From NCBI GenBank assembly GCA_007570785.1, contig ML664183.1, forward strand, positions 17,119,412-17,183,411: a stretch of DNA of 64,000 nt, in the 5' to 3' direction. How positions within the stretch are numbered: the first letter of the stretch is position 1; each line of letters begins with the position of its first letter. Below, one piece after another: positions 1-12,510 of this stretch. Both the position numbers and the translations under genes were made by a program. The notes under the pieces were generated by a model. It was not told the origin of the DNA and searched no databases. It worked only from the letters and a program-made list of their open reading frames with translations. This DNA is from Antilocapra americana. Taxonomy: Eukaryota > Chordata > Mammalia > Artiodactyla > Antilocapridae.

Positions 1-158
1 TCCAAATTCAATCCTTGGGTTGGGAAGATCCCCTGGAGAAGGGAATGGCAATCCACTCCAGTATGATTGCCTGGAAAATTACATGGACAAAGCAGCCTGG
101 TGGGCTACAGTCCATTGGGTTTCACAGTCAGACGCGACTGAGTGACTAACACACACAG
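1..158 (+). mobile_element. Bov-tA/BovA SINE (5' part outside window)
   Basis: Begins inside the SINE with TCAATCCTTGGGTTGGGAAG, continues through the GGAGAAGGGAATGGCAA core and ends GACTGAGTGACTAA with a short CA tail. Confidence 0.85.
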
Positions 159-1234
159 CAATGTATCAAAGTGGTTGTCTCTCTGTGGTCCTGTCAATAA
201 AATGTTGTCAAACTTTTGCACTTTTGCCATCTGATAGATGAGAAGTGATACCAACATAGTTATAATTTTCATGTCTCTTATTTTGAATAAGCTTGACCAT
301 CTTATCATGTTTAAGAGTCATGGAAAATGCATTTTAATTTCAATGTATTTGTTGCTTATGTAGTATTTTCTCACTTTTTAAAGTTGGAAAGAACAGGATG
401 GTTATGATTAGGTATGAAACCAGTTTATACTGAGCCAAAGGTAATGGCCAATATGTTTCTTAGAGAAAGTTCTATGAAGCTTTACTTGAAATATTGCATG
501 GAGGAAATTGTATCCATCAGATTTTAACATGAATTCATATAGTGAATTTCCTTACAGAATTCTATCCTCACCAGCGTGCTCTTCTTTAGCTATGTATCAG
601 ATGCACATCAGAATTTTTTTGAAAAAGAAAAGAAATAGATGCTTTGACCCACTAATGGACATTTGGACCCAGAGACTCTGGTGTCCTGATAGGTTATGTT
701 TTTTTGTTGTTGTTGTTTTCAGTTTCCTGAGTTTTTTTGTTTGTTTGAACTGAGAAGATGATTCTATGCAGAAGAATGTACTTGTTCAATAATTATTTAT
801 TGGGTGTCTTCCAGTTGCCAGGGAATGACCTGGCTGGCAGATACAAGGAATAGAACTGTGATGAAACCAGACACAGCCTCTGTCCTCAGAGACTGGAGAA
901 ATATAAACCAAAGATATTGAATAGATTCACGTGAAGTATCAGCAGTGCTCTGAAAGGACAGGGGGTTGAGATAGAGTAACAGGAAGGAATGCTCTGGACA
1001 GCATGGTCAGGGATGATCTCCCTGACGAGGGAACACTCAAGCTGATTTGCAGAAGCAAAATGGGCTTTGGAGCCGTGTACCTAAACTTTTAAGGGCTACT
1101 GGAAACATCTGAACAGAATTCACATAAAGTCTTTCACTCAGTGCCTGGTTCATAGTAAATGGTAGCTGCTATGATGATGATGCAAATGATTTTCTGCTCA
1201 GCCAGATCTCCTTCCTCTAAGGTCCATTTCTGAT

Positions 1235-1433
1235 TGTTGGTTGCTCAGTTGTGTCCAACTCTTTGCGACCCCATGGCCTGTAGCCTGCCAGGATTCATCT
1301 GTCCATGGAATTCTCCAGGCCAATATACTGGAAGTGGGTAGCCATTCCCTTCTCCAGGGGATCTTCCTGACCCAGGGATGAAACTCAGGTCTCCTGCACT
1401 GCAGGCAGATTCTTTACTGTCTGAGCCACCGAC
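1235..1433 (-). mobile_element. Bov-tA type SINE
   Basis: Minus-strand copy: TTGCTCAGTTGTGTCCAACT at the tail side, through CTTCTCCAGGGGATCTTCCT to the tRNA-like head CTGAGCCACC. Confidence 0.85.
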
Positions 1434-2286
1434 TAAACTACTATTAAACCTTCCTTAGTGAATCCAGCCACATATTCTTTTACTCACCAAATGTTTACAG
1501 GACCTCTACTGTTTGTCAGGTACCATCCTCAACTCTGGGGATACACTGGTAAAGTCTACTCAGCCTTCACAAGAACATATGTTACAGGAGGAAACTCAAT
1601 TTCTCAATTTTATTTTATTTTCCAGACTTAGTAGGATTGCACACTCTTGGAGGGCACTGGACTTATCCTTTTTGGAGACCCTCCCCACAGTTCCTAACAC
1701 AAATTAAGTGTTCTGTAAAGTGCTAGACTCAGTGATCTTTTAACTGGTCCAATGTGCATCATCCTCTCAGTAGCCAAGGACTCTGAGACCTGTCAGCGCT
1801 ATTAGGAGAAAGAAGAGAATAAATGTAAAGTCTGACACATTAAGGACCTAAAAGCTATCTTTCTGCCTTGGGGAAAAGGCCAACATCTCCACCACTACAG
1901 ACTGCTGAAAAGTTTGAAGTGGTATGGTACCAAAACTCAGATCCTGCTGGCATGGCCTTTAAACAAGTGATTGTCTTAAATGTGTTGATTTTGTTACTGT
2001 TGTTAACCAACTTATAATTTTTTTTTTCTTAAGAGAATATGTTCATCAATCCTGGAAAAGTTTCTGATTCCTAATATTAACTAAAACTCTCCACTTTGCC
2101 CCCTATTACCCCACCACCCCACCAAATGTGTGTGTATCTACATCTATGTAGAGTGTATTTACACAATATGTAGAGTCTATAATTTTATTCCAAATCTCCC
2201 ATTTCCTCCAAGTCAGTGGTTTCCAGCATAAAAAACACCTATTATGCCAATACCTTCCTGAGTTACAGTTCATTTATTATGAGTTT

Positions 2287-2645
2287 GTTGTTGCTATTGT
2301 TGAACACTAAGTCATGTCCAACTCTTTGCCACCCCACGGACTGCAGCACACCAGGCTCCTCTGTCCTTCACTATCTCCCACAGTTTGCTCAAATTCATGT
2401 CCATTGAGTTGGTAATACTATCTAACCATCCTATCCTCCATCACCCCCTTCTCCTCCTGCCTTCGATCTTTCCCAGCATCATCAGGGATCTTCACATCAG
2501 GTGGCCCAAGTGTTGGAGCTTCAGCCTCAGGAACAGTCCTTCAGATGAATATTCAGGGTTGATTTCCTTTAGGATTTCCTGGTTTGATCTTGTAATCCAA
2601 GGAACTCTCAAGAGTCTTCCTCAGCACAATTCAAAAGCATCTGTT
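2287..2645 (-). mobile_element. BovB LINE 3' end, 5'-truncated
   Basis: Reverse-strand match to the terminal part of BovB: tail AGTCATGTCCAACTCTTTG, then CCCAGCATCA and CATCAGGTGGCCCAAGT, ending near the segment reading ATGCTTTTGAATTG on the minus strand. About 360 bp remain. Confidence 0.85.
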
Positions 2646-2770
2646 ATTTAATTATGAGTTTAATATTAAATAATACAGGATACCCCTTTGGGTGTGAATT
2701 TCAGATAAACCACATATAATTATTTAGTGTAAACGTACTCCATGCAATATTTGTAATATGTGTATTAACC

Positions 2771-2967
2771 AAGCTCAGTTGTGTCTGACTCTCTGTGACT
2801 CCATGGATGTAGCCTGACAGGCTCCTCTGTCCATGGAATTCTCCAAGCAAGAATACTGGAATGGCTTGCCATTTCCTTCTCCAGGGGATCTTCCTGACCC
2901 AGGGATCAAATCTGTGTTTCCTACATTCCAGGCAGATTCTTTATCATCTGAGCCACCAGGGAAGCCC
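2771..2967 (-). mobile_element. Bov-tA type SINE
   Basis: GCTCAGTTGTGTCTGACTCT at one end, CTTCTCCAGGGGATCTTCCT in the core and GAGCCACCAGGGAAGCC at the tRNA-derived head, all on the minus strand. Confidence 0.85.
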
Positions 2968-3970
2968 ATATGAAAGTCTAATTTAACTTGGTGCCCTGTA
3001 TTTTTATTCCCCAGATCAGGCAATCCTACTTGTTATAGGTCTTTACCTATGCTGTTTCTCATAACCCCTTAAAAATTATGCAAAGTAAGAATGCTAATTT
3101 TACAAATAAGGTAACTGATATTCAGAGAGAGACAGTAATATGAACACCCTCAAGATTATACTGGCATGTGGTAGAATCAGGATGTGAAGCTAGGTGTGTT
3201 CAAACATGAAGGCCCTGTTTTTCATACTTTTCAAGAAAACCAGTAATTGTTACAACTGTTTGTCCAGAGCTGAATCAAGCTCAAGCTTTTATAATGTGAG
3301 ATTAAGGGACATGCTTTTGCAGTTCTCAAAACCATGCTGAGACTTGACACCATCTCTCCTTTCTCACCATGTGAGTGCTGCTCAGGCTTCATGACTCAGC
3401 TCAAGCTTCTTTGATCATCACAGCTGACCATTTTATGTATCTTCTCAGCACTTGTACAGTACATTGCAATGATCTTAAGGGTCTGTCTCCCTCAGAAGGC
3501 CATGAGTTTCCTGAGGTGGGCACCATGTCATTTTTCCAGTGCTCAGCATGGAAGTAGAGCTTCAGTAAATGCCCAAAGGTTGAAGCCCAAATCCTGGGCA
3601 TCCAATTTATATAAACTCTGCCTAAACCACATATGAGATTACTGACTTGTTAGACAGTGGATCTCCTGGCTGTTTTTGAAAAATGGCATCAGAAAATGGA
3701 GTTTAGAAACTAACTTATCTGAATCATGCAAATCTTTATGGAGGTACATCTATTCACTCCATAAGTTGTAAATGGTTCTATTTGAATTGTTATAGTCCAA
3801 CAGCTAAATATATGGTCATAATATAGTCTACTAAATTCCTACATTTTAAGTATCTTATGAAATATATTGATAGTAATTAGACATGCCCATAAGCCATTTT
3901 TAAAGACTTTAATATCTTAGTTTTCTAAAGGTATTTTCTTCAACAACAAAAATAAATATAGCATTAGTGT

Positions 3971-3990
3971 AATAATAATAATAATAATAA
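3971..3990. repeat. (AAT)n microsatellite
   Basis: Uninterrupted AAT units over 20 bases, just before a SINE dimer. Confidence 0.8.
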
Positions 3991-4010
3991 CAGAAACTAA
4001 CCTATCTGCT

Positions 4011-4282
4011 TCTGCTGCTGCTGCTGTTGCTGCTAAGTCGCTTCAGTCATGTCCAATTCTGTGTGACCCCAGATGGCAGCCCACCAGGCTCCTCTGTTCC
4101 TGGGATTCTCCAGGCAAGAATAGTGGAGTGGGTTGCCATTTTCTCCAATGCATGCATGCATGCTAAATTGCTTCAGTTGTGTCCAACTCTGTGTGACCCC
4201 ATGGACAGCAGCCCACCAGGCTCCCCTGTCTACAAGACTCCCAGGCAAGAATACTGCAGTGGGTTGCCATTTCCTTCTCCAA
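4011..4282 (-). mobile_element. BovA2 SINE dimer
   Basis: Two BovA units in tandem on the minus strand. The first follows a CTG-rich GCTGCTGCTG tail and the second begins near 4155 after ATGCATGCATGC. Each contains GCCCACCAGGCTCC and AGGCAAGAATA. Confidence 0.85.
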
Positions 4283-5394
4283 CCTATATAGATAGGGACA
4301 AGAAAACCATATCCGTTACTTTACTATTTAACTCAAGAAGAACCTTATCAATTACACCATTTTTAATGATCCTATTTTGCTGTCATCTTTGACTTAGTTT
4401 TAAGCTGTTTTGTTGCACAATTATCTTGAATGGAACATCTAAGAATGAATCAGCTTTAGTTAACATTCATAAATATCTGAAAAAGCAGGAGGGAGGAGTA
4501 AAGCAAAGATTAGTCTCATTTTCTAGCTTGACACGGTTCAAATAAGTCATTTAAAGAAGCCAGTTTTGTGTGAAAAATGAAGTCATTTTAACATGCAAAG
4601 ATACATGTGGTTGGCATATAAGGATGTTATTCCTTAATATATTCCCTTGAATATATTCCAGATATATTTTAAAAAGGTCATTTAAAAATGAATTATAATT
4701 GTGGTGAATATGGGGCTTCTTTATGTCATTCCTCCTTTGTGGACAGACTTAGTGATTTCCAAAGGCTCCCAATTAGATTATTGAAAAGAAATACAGTACT
4801 CTTGTTCCTTGGCTGACCTGCTCATTATCTCAAACTGAAACACATATTTAGTGCCAACAAAGTGCTACTTCACTGAGAACAGAAATATATCCATTCCCTC
4901 TGGTTTTGAGTTGGCCTAATACATCCAGGTTCTGTAGCTCTTTTTCTGAAATATTCCAGACAAGAATAATGATGGGTTAATGCTCTTTCCAAACTGATAT
5001 GAAAATACTACAAAAGGCAGCTGTTTATACTAGTCAATAAGTGTCTTAGGAATGATAGACAAATTCAAATTTAGATAATTTCTGTTAAGACAAATAATGA
5101 CTAGACCCAAATGGCAACTCTTCTTTGGCAGAAGCCCATTTGGGAAAACCTTGAATTTATTCTTTTATGCTGAGGAAGTGACTGATGCAACCTAGGGTGT
5201 GACTTCATGTACTAGACACAGCTTTATGTCACAAGGAATTCTGTCTAATGGTGGAACCCCAAACTCAACTATGCGGTCTAAGCAGCATCCTGAGAGCTGA
5301 AGCAAATCCCTCCTCAGTCGATGGTCAGTTGATGGAGGTGAGCACACTGCTGACTCTTCTGTGCACTCAGGGAAGGAGAGAGATGCAGGTATCA

Positions 5395-5580
5395 GGTAAG
5401 AACATTGACTGCAGAGTCAGACTGCTGGAATTTGTCTCCCAGGTCTAAGGCTTCCTGACCTTGGACAGGTTTGCGCTGAGCCTCGTTTCTTTCAACTATG
5501 AAAGAGAAAATGATAACTGTTGTCTACCTCATAGATTACTGTGAGGATCAGTGAGACAGGTGGATGATTCAGCTCAAGGC
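5395..5580 (+). mobile_element. MIR SINE
   Basis: Old tRNA-derived SINE. Recognisable parts are GCAGAGTCAGACTGC, CTGACCTTGGACAGG, and CTACCTCATAGATTACTGTG with the usual MIR spacing. Confidence 0.65.
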
Positions 5581-6233
5581 CCAGCAAGGGCACACAATCT
5601 GTTCATCCTTTCCTGCCTGTCAGAATGATGGAAATCAGTGGAAGGGTCCATTGGCACGCAGGTAGACAACGTTTCAGCTGCTGACCACAACTTCCTCTGG
5701 ATTGATTTCCGTGAATAATGTAAACCATATTTGAAAGGTGCAGAGATTACAAAGAGGAAGAGATGGCAGGGACTCAGGATTTTAAATGCCTCTATTCTTC
5801 CTGTTCTTTCTTCTTGGCCTCCTTCCCACCTTAGTTTCTTGAAGCAAACAAAAACAGACACACAAAAAACAGGTCAGGAAAAATGCATGTTAAAAGACTT
5901 TGGCCTAAATCCCCATGCAGACTAGAGTAAGCTGAGCTGGCCTTTGGGAAAGATCTGTTTCACGTGGCTAGAGGCAGGCCTAGGGCCTAAAAGCAAAGGA
6001 GCTCCTTGCAACCCTTTCCTCCCTAAGCCCATACCCAGGTTTCTCTGGATCTGACTGGAAAGGTGGGTGGGGGAAGAACAAGTAAGTCAGGAGAGAAGCA
6101 ACACATTCGAGAGACCATGCATCCCTCACCTGGTGCTCACCTGGTCCACGCTTTCTCAGCAGGTGAGTGTGAGCCCCAGGATTCCTGGCCTAGATAAATA
6201 CTCATTGAAGGGAGAGAAAAAGTCAGAAGACAA

Positions 6234-6438
6234 TGTTATTCGCTCAGTGGTGTCTGACTCTTTTGTGGTCCTATAGACTATAGCCCGCCAGGCTCCTCTA
6301 TCTTTGGGATTTCCCAGGCAAGAATATTGGAGTGGGTTGTCATTTCCTTCTCCAGGGCATCTTCCAGACTGAGGAATTGAACCTGGGTCTCCTGCATTGC
6401 AAGCAGATTCTTTACTATCTGAGCCACCAGGGAAACCC
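6234..6438 (-). mobile_element. Bov-tA type SINE
   Basis: Minus copy with GCTCAGTGGTGTCTGACTCT, GGCAAGAATATTGGAGTGGG and head CTGAGCCACCAGGGAAA. Confidence 0.85.
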
Positions 6439-7939
6439 TCAGGAAACAGAGTCAAGAGCAATCACCACACCTGGCTCAGGACTGTAGCTTGTTCTATTCT
6501 CTTCATTTATTGAGCTCCTATTACGTGCGGGGCACTTGCCCTTTTCCTCAGAACTTCCCTTCATGTTAATGATTTTGCCCTCTACCTTGCAGCTTCCTGA
6601 GGACAGGGTGTGAAAGAGGGGAAGAGAGGGACCAGAGGACAGGTTTAAGGTTCCAGCGCTGGCAAATAACCGAGGATATCAAGAGAGGAGATGATGTTTT
6701 TGATTGCTTTTCCTAGTTTCACTTTTGTCAGCATCAAGGTCAAAATCGGTGGTCCTGCTGACCCCAGTGGGTTCTGTTCTCCCAAAGCCTCTTTAGATTT
6801 TAACTCAAGACACAAAGCCTCAGGCCTTCCCTCTCAGTTCCAAGTTATTACAAACCTCACATTTCTGTCACTGGACTGTCCTTTGGCCCCAAATAGAAAA
6901 TTAAGTTTTGATCCTGATTGGGGGAAAAGTGGCTTGCACCAGACAGAAGAGATTCAGGTAGATAGTCTGTACTTGTTTGCTTTAGGAAATGATTTGCCTG
7001 CTTGACACCCCAAGCAGGAAGATTTTCATACAAGAGTAGTTGAGAGCAATAATAATCCACTCAGGTGTCACGAGCTGAGGTGAGGCCAGGTTCTAGAGAC
7101 AACAAAAAGATGCTCCACCAGATACTTCATTTCCAGACCAGTCCCAGTCATCAACTATCCCAATGTTGGTCCCCAAATGGAGCTGCAGAATCCATGGAGA
7201 GCTCAGGACAGACTCCACTAAATCATCATAGAGCCTGATTTTTTTTGAGCTGCTCCTTAAGATTCCTATTCATTTATCCCCATGATCTATAAAAAATAGA
7301 CTTATATTAACATGCTTATATTTTAACTTGGGGAAATTGAAATTCAACCAACTACGACACTTTGTATTTAAAAACAAAGGACAGAATTCAAAGAGGGTAA
7401 AAAAACAAAACCCTCCAGACTTCATGATATAGTGTTTTCTTGCTTGTTCTAACATGACCATACTCTCTCTGGAACTCTCTTCATTTCCCAGGTGAGAATA
7501 AAAAGGGGTAATGTGAAGAAGCTAAGTGACCCTCTTCAAGTCACATAGCTTGTCAGTTGCAGAGGTCACGCTAGACCACAGGGTTTAGGGCTTTTCTTTA
7601 GTTCTCAAACACATGACAACCTTTCTATTGTACATGACTAAAAATGTTCAAAATGAGATGGGAAATTAATTATTTACTGTCTGAAACAAAGGATTTCAAA
7701 AGATGGAAAAAGCAAATTGTCGTACAGCCATTTGTAGAAGACATGGTGTAAGAGGAAGCAGTAGGCTGTAGCCGGTCAGGGAACAGGGGACAATGGATTC
7801 AGGAATCAGAAGGACAGTGCCTATGCCTACGAATGGCTTGATGACACAGGAGAGCCCCAAATATCATTATGAGACATGGATTTGGGCTGGGTATATAGAC
7901 TACAGCAACTGCAAAACCACTAAATAGAGGTAAGTATAG

Positions 7940-8530
7940 AAAGATTGAAAAAAGGAAAAAGAAGAAAAGAAGAAAAAGACATAAAGAAACACAACTTCTA
8001 TGCTAAACAAGAATGCCAAAGACATTTCAAATGAAAAGAAATCTAATTTAGAAAAGAAAAACGAACAGTAAAATCAACAACAAGAACATGAATTCATCCT
8101 GGATAAAATTAAAAATAATTTTGTGTTACAGGATAACAAAAACTTTAAAATAGATATTTAGAATGCCCAAAGAGACAAACGGAAGGTTAACTTTCATTTT
8201 AAAAGAACAACAGAAGATAAAACAAAAAGAAATAAAACAGGTGAATATGAAAAATAACCACTTAGAATTACTGGAAATTATTTTTAAGTAGTCTTGAAGT
8301 TTTTAGAAAGTAGTAATCAAATTAAATTGCAAAACAAAAAGACCTCACCATATTGGATAAACTCTAGACTAGACAACACCAGTATGGAAATTAGAAAGCA
8401 GCATTGAGAGGCAAAGAGTTGAAAAATAGATTAAAAGGCTGTGAAGAGACCTGGAGGATCAATTTACAGATTGAAAGGATCCAACATACAAATAACAGGA
8501 GTTCCAGAAGAGGAACACATTATTTCTTGT
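7940..8530 (+). mobile_element. HAL1/L1 ORF1-like relic
   Basis: A-rich sequence in which AAGGATCCAACATACAAATA followed by GGAGTTCCAGAAGAGGAAC translates to SNIQITGVPEEE, the conserved core of L1/HAL1 ORF1p. The upstream A-rich part contains many stops. It is a degenerate relic, and the boundaries are approximate. Confidence 0.55.
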
Positions 8531-8937
8531 AACTCTTCCATAAATGCCCAGAAAGGGAGGAATAGCACCTCTCCCTCATTTGGCCAAGCCAGGTATACAC
8601 TACCTGCACCTATCCAATCAAGTTGGCCAGGTGCTGTCAGTCTTTGCCCACCCCAGATGCATGCAAATGTTGCCTGAGGGCAGGATGCACTGTAACCCAG
8701 GCCACTGGAGACATTTCTGATCCATTTAATACCACCTCCCCAAGCATCCTATAAACGAAACACTAAAGCTGGAAATTTTCCCCTACAATTTTGTTTTAAA
8801 CATGACAGCTAATGCTACGAATTCAGCAGAGGAATATTCCTGCTTGGTTGTTTTCAGCTCTTAAGGATCTCGCCTCAATTATTTCCCAGATTCCTAGTGG
8901 TCTATGTTTTAGTTATGTCCTAAAACACAGACCACCT

Positions 8938-8947
8938 CTGGGGTCTC
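8938..8947 (+). repeat. left target-site duplication of the BovB insertion
   Basis: CTGGGGTCTC, repeated exactly at 10053-10062 on the other side of the inverted-plus-direct BovB insertion. Confidence 0.75.
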
Positions 8948-10052
8948 TTTAGTTCTTCACTTTCTACCATAAGGATGTTTGTCATCTGCATATCTGAGGT
9001 TATTGATATTTGTTCCAGCAATCTTGATTCCAGCTTGTGCTTCCTCCAGCCCAACGTTTCTCATGATGTACTCTGCATATTAAGTTAAATAAGCAGGGTG
9101 ACAATATACAGCCTTGACGTACTCCTTTACCTATTTGGAACCAGTCTGTTGTTCCATGTCCAGGTCTGCTGCTTCCTGGCCTGCCTACAGGTTTCTCGAG
9201 AGGCAGGTCAGGTGGCCTGGTATTTCCATCTCTTTCAGAATTTTCCATAGTTTATTGTGATCCACACAGTCAAAGGCTTTGGCATAGTCAATAAAACAGA
9301 AATAGATGTTTTTTTGGAACTCTCTTGCTTTTTCTCTTGATGAAAGTGAAAGAGGAGAGTGAAAAAGTTGGCTTTAAGCTCAACATTCAGAAAACCAAGA
9401 TCATGGCATCTGGTCCCATCACTTCATGGCAAATAGATGGAGAAACAGTGGAAACAGTGGCAGACTTTATTTTTTTGGACTTCAAAATCACTGCAGATGG
9501 TGATTGCATACATGAAATTAAAAGACGCTTACTCCTTGGAAGGAAAGTTATGACCAACCTAGACAGCATATTACAGAGCAGAGACATTACTTTGCCAACA
9601 AAGGTCCGTCTAGTCAAAGCTATGATTTTTTCAGTAGTCATGTATAGATGAGAGAGTTGGACTATAAAGCTGTGCACTGAAGAATTGATGCTTTTGAGCT
9701 GTGGGTTGGAGAAGACTCTTGAGTCCCTGGGACTGCAAGGAGATCTAACCAATCCATCCTAAAGGAGATCAGTCCTGGGAGTTCATTGGAAAGACTGATG
9801 GTGAAGCTGAAACTGCAGTACTTTGGCCACCTCATGCGAAGAGCTGACTCATTTGAAAAGACCCTGATGCTGGGAAAGATTGAGGGCAGGAGGAGAAGGA
9901 GATGACAGCGGATGAGATGGCTGGATGGCATCACTGACTCAATGGACGTGGGTTTGGGTGGACTCCAGGAGTTGGTGATGGACAGGGAGGCCTGGTGTAC
10001 TGTGGTTCATGGGGTCGCAAAGAGTCAGACACGACTGAGCGACCCAACTGAA
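8948..10052 (+). mobile_element. BovB LINE insertion with 5' inversion
   Basis: 8948 to about 9333 reads as BovB reverse transcriptase region on the minus strand (YADD-proximal part to the segment reading FIDYAKAFD-like). From about 9334 to 10052 it reads BovB 3' sequence on the plus strand, starting CTCTTGATGAAAGTGAAAGA and ending in the CAACTGAACTG tail. The far end of the inverted part (AACTAAAGAGACC on the minus strand) and the start of the direct part are adjacent in BovB. This is the arrangement produced by twin priming. The 10-bp direct repeats at 8938-8947 and 10053-10062 bound the whole insertion. It is non-coding now because frames are broken. Confidence 0.85.
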
Positions 10053-10062
10053 CTGGGGTCTC
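10053..10062 (+). repeat. right target-site duplication of the BovB insertion
   Basis: Exact second copy of CTGGGGTCTC. Its first three bases could also belong to the BovB ACTGA tail, so the true duplication may be 7-10 bp. Confidence 0.7.
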
Positions 10063-10602
10063 AATTCTCTTACAAAATAATTGTCCTCACCTTTGAATTG
10101 GGCAGCCTATGGCTCTGCACTTTAGCATTTTACATGCAACCATTTCAATACATTCTTCCCGTCGTTATTTTGATGTAATGGCCCAGGTGGCAGAACATGC
10201 TGTCCACACATCCTTCCCTAAAGGCAGTGCCTTTAGTCTTACCTAGTTTCCTGCCGAGCTGTACTAGTACTTTTCTGTGCTAGTACTTGGAGCCTGTAAC
10301 GAAGCCATGTAACAACCAAGAGTTTGCTCACTTTTTTCCCACTTTTGATTTCCCACCATTTCCGTTAATATATCTAGCTATTTGCCCTTTGGAGCCTTTT
10401 CCGGGCATCCCTGTACTCACACAATGCCTGGCATTCCATAAACCTAGCTAGGTCACCCTCCATGGAAGTGGCTTGCCAGCCTGGGATTTTCCCTGTGAAC
10501 AATGGGCTTTCCCCTAGCATGGCCCCTTTACCCATTCCTGCATTGTTTCCAGTTTACTGCCTGGCTTGCCAATTATTGGGAGATGGAAGGAACGCAAAGT
10601 GT

Positions 10603-11073
10603 CCACCAAACAGAAGGCATCTTGAGAACAAAACACCAGGCAGGCAGCTCTGTGTAATCAATGGGTCATTTTACTGTAGGATAACTTACAGGGTGGGAAG
10701 GGATCAGGTGGATAATCCAGAAACATTCACAGCTGTACTGTGTGTCATCGGGAGACCATTGGGATAATTGTATAGTTAACCTAGGATATGAAGTAAGTAT
10801 TTGGAAACAGGACAGGCATTCCTAAGTCAAGATTCATGAATGGGTAACCAGTCTCCTGGGCACCAGGAATTCATCAGCGAAGGTTTTCATCATTGTTTGG
10901 GGACTAACAGAGCATAGAGGCCATCTGGTCCTGACCATTATTAAACAATACCTATTAACTGTTTACTACAAAGCCCTTGATGACAGAAAAGTGGTTCACT
11001 GTACAGTATAGTCCTGGGTAGGGTCAGCAGAGGGAGAAACTGTTAAGGGCTCAAGATGGTGTCAGTTATGCTA
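10603..11073 (+). repeat. unidentified interspersed repeat, copy 1
   Basis: About 470 bp that align over their full length with 25677-26141 on the opposite strand. Landmarks shared by both: CATCTTGA, CATTCACAGCTGTAC, AGTTAACCTAGGATATGA, CTAAGTCAAGA, AGTCTCCTGGGCAC, GACTAACAG, ATTATTAAACAATA, CCTTGATG and CAGTTATGCTAA. I cannot name the family. The 5' edge starts with TG in both copies and an ATTAAA lies inside, which would fit a solo LTR, but no target-site duplication was found, so this is only a possibility. Confidence 0.7.
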
Positions 11074-11570
11074 AGATCCTCAGATTGGGAAATGTTTTGG
11101 GGCAATATTTGTATGTAACAAGATTCTACTGACATACAATTGATCATGTGGTGTTTGCTGTACAACACATTGTTATTGCAATGATGGTTATTACATGATG
11201 GAGACAGGCAGAGACCGTAGACATGGCATGACACACTTGCAACTTGCAGCAAAGCCTTGCCTTTTTCATGCCCTAGAATTCCTCATCAAGGATATCAGCC
11301 AAAGCATCTGCCAGCTGCCACTGTTCCTGTGCTCAATGAGCCTGGCTTTATGGACTCCAGGGATGGGTCAAGGGCATGAGGCTAAGGAACTGCTTTAAAG
11401 CAGTGGAAGGGAAAATAAGTACACAATATAATTGTAGTTACCATTATCCTGTAATTCATACAATTTAGAATTTCCAATAAGGTCTGAATGTGTTAAACTT
11501 GGAAATGCTACAAATGCTATTCTAAGGGATGGATTGTAACACAGCTACTAACCAGCCCCACCCTCCTGGG

Positions 11571-12510
11571 TGGGCCAAAGAACTTAACAGGCATTTCTCC
11601 AAAGACATACAAATGGCTAACAAACACATGAAAAGATGCTCAACATCACTCATTATCAGAGAAATGCAAATCAAAACCACAATGAGGTACCACTTTACAC
11701 CAGTCAGAATGGCTGCCATCCAAAAATCCACAAGCAATAAATGCTGGAGAGGATGTGGAGAAAAGGGAACCCTCTTACACTGTTGGTGGGAATGCAAACT
11801 AGTACAGCCACTATGGAAAACAGTGTGGAGGTTCCTTAAAAAACTGCAAATAGACCTGCCATATGACCCAGCAATCCCACTGCTGGGCATACACACCGAG
11901 GAAACCAGAATTGAAAGAGCCACGTGTACCCCAATGTTCATCGCTGCACTGTTTACAATAGCCAGGACATGGAAACAACCTAGAGGCCCATCAACTGATG
12001 AATGGATAAGAAAGCTGTGGTACATATACACAACGGAATATTACTCAGCATTAAAAAAAAATTCATTTGAATCAGTTCTACTCAGATGGACGAAACTGGA
12101 GCCTATTATCCAGAGTGAAGTAAGCCAGAAGGAAAAACAACAATACAGTATACTAACGCATACATATGGAATTTAGAAAGATGGTAACGAGAACCCTGCA
12201 TGTGAGACAGCAAAAGAAACGCAGATGTATAGAACAGACTCGTGGACTCTGTGGAAGAGGGCAAGGGTGGGATGATATGGGAGAATGGCATTGAAACATG
12301 TTGATTATCATGTGTGAAATCAATCGCCAGCCCAGGATTGATGCTTGGGGCTGGTGCACCGAGATTTCCCAGGGGGAGGGAATTGGGAGGGAGGAGGGTG
12401 TGGGGTTCTGGAGGGGGAGCATATGTAAACCCATGGCGATTTCATGTCATTGTATGGCAAAACCAATAAAAATAATAATAATAAAAAATAATAAAAAAAA
12501 GAATCCACCT
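11571..12510 (+). mobile_element. L1 3' end (ORF2 C terminus and 3' UTR), young bovine type
   Basis: Starts in ORF2 at CCAAAGAACTTAACAGGCAT and encodes the ORF2p C-terminal region with a Cys-rich motif (CWRGCG, then HCWWEC). It ends in the 3' UTR with AAAACCAATAAAAATAATAA and an A-rich tail. 5'-truncated. I found no clear target-site duplication. Very close in sequence to 32991-33861. Confidence 0.85.

Larger units (their letters stand above)
160..8947. other. downstream flank of MINPP1, left part, no gene
   Basis: No supported gene. Besides the SINEs and the BovB piece listed separately, I see diverged ancient pieces: L2-like 3' ends reading minus near 785-905 and 1480-1565, MIR-like sequence reading minus near 3030-3200 and 7480-7600, and an L2-like piece reading plus near 3380-3585. 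The rest (for example 4290-5240, 6660-7200 and 8540-8935) is unique-looking AT-rich sequence. Short ORFs there show no family resemblance. Confidence 0.6.

Noticed and set aside
4027..4392. Plus-strand ORF of 121 codons
   Set aside because: It reads antisense through a BovA2 dimer; the SINE sequence explains the openness.
11522..12031. Minus-strand ORF of 169 codons, and its twin at 32971-33414
   Set aside because: Shadow of the L1 ORF2 C-terminal frame on the plus strand, seen at both L1 tails.
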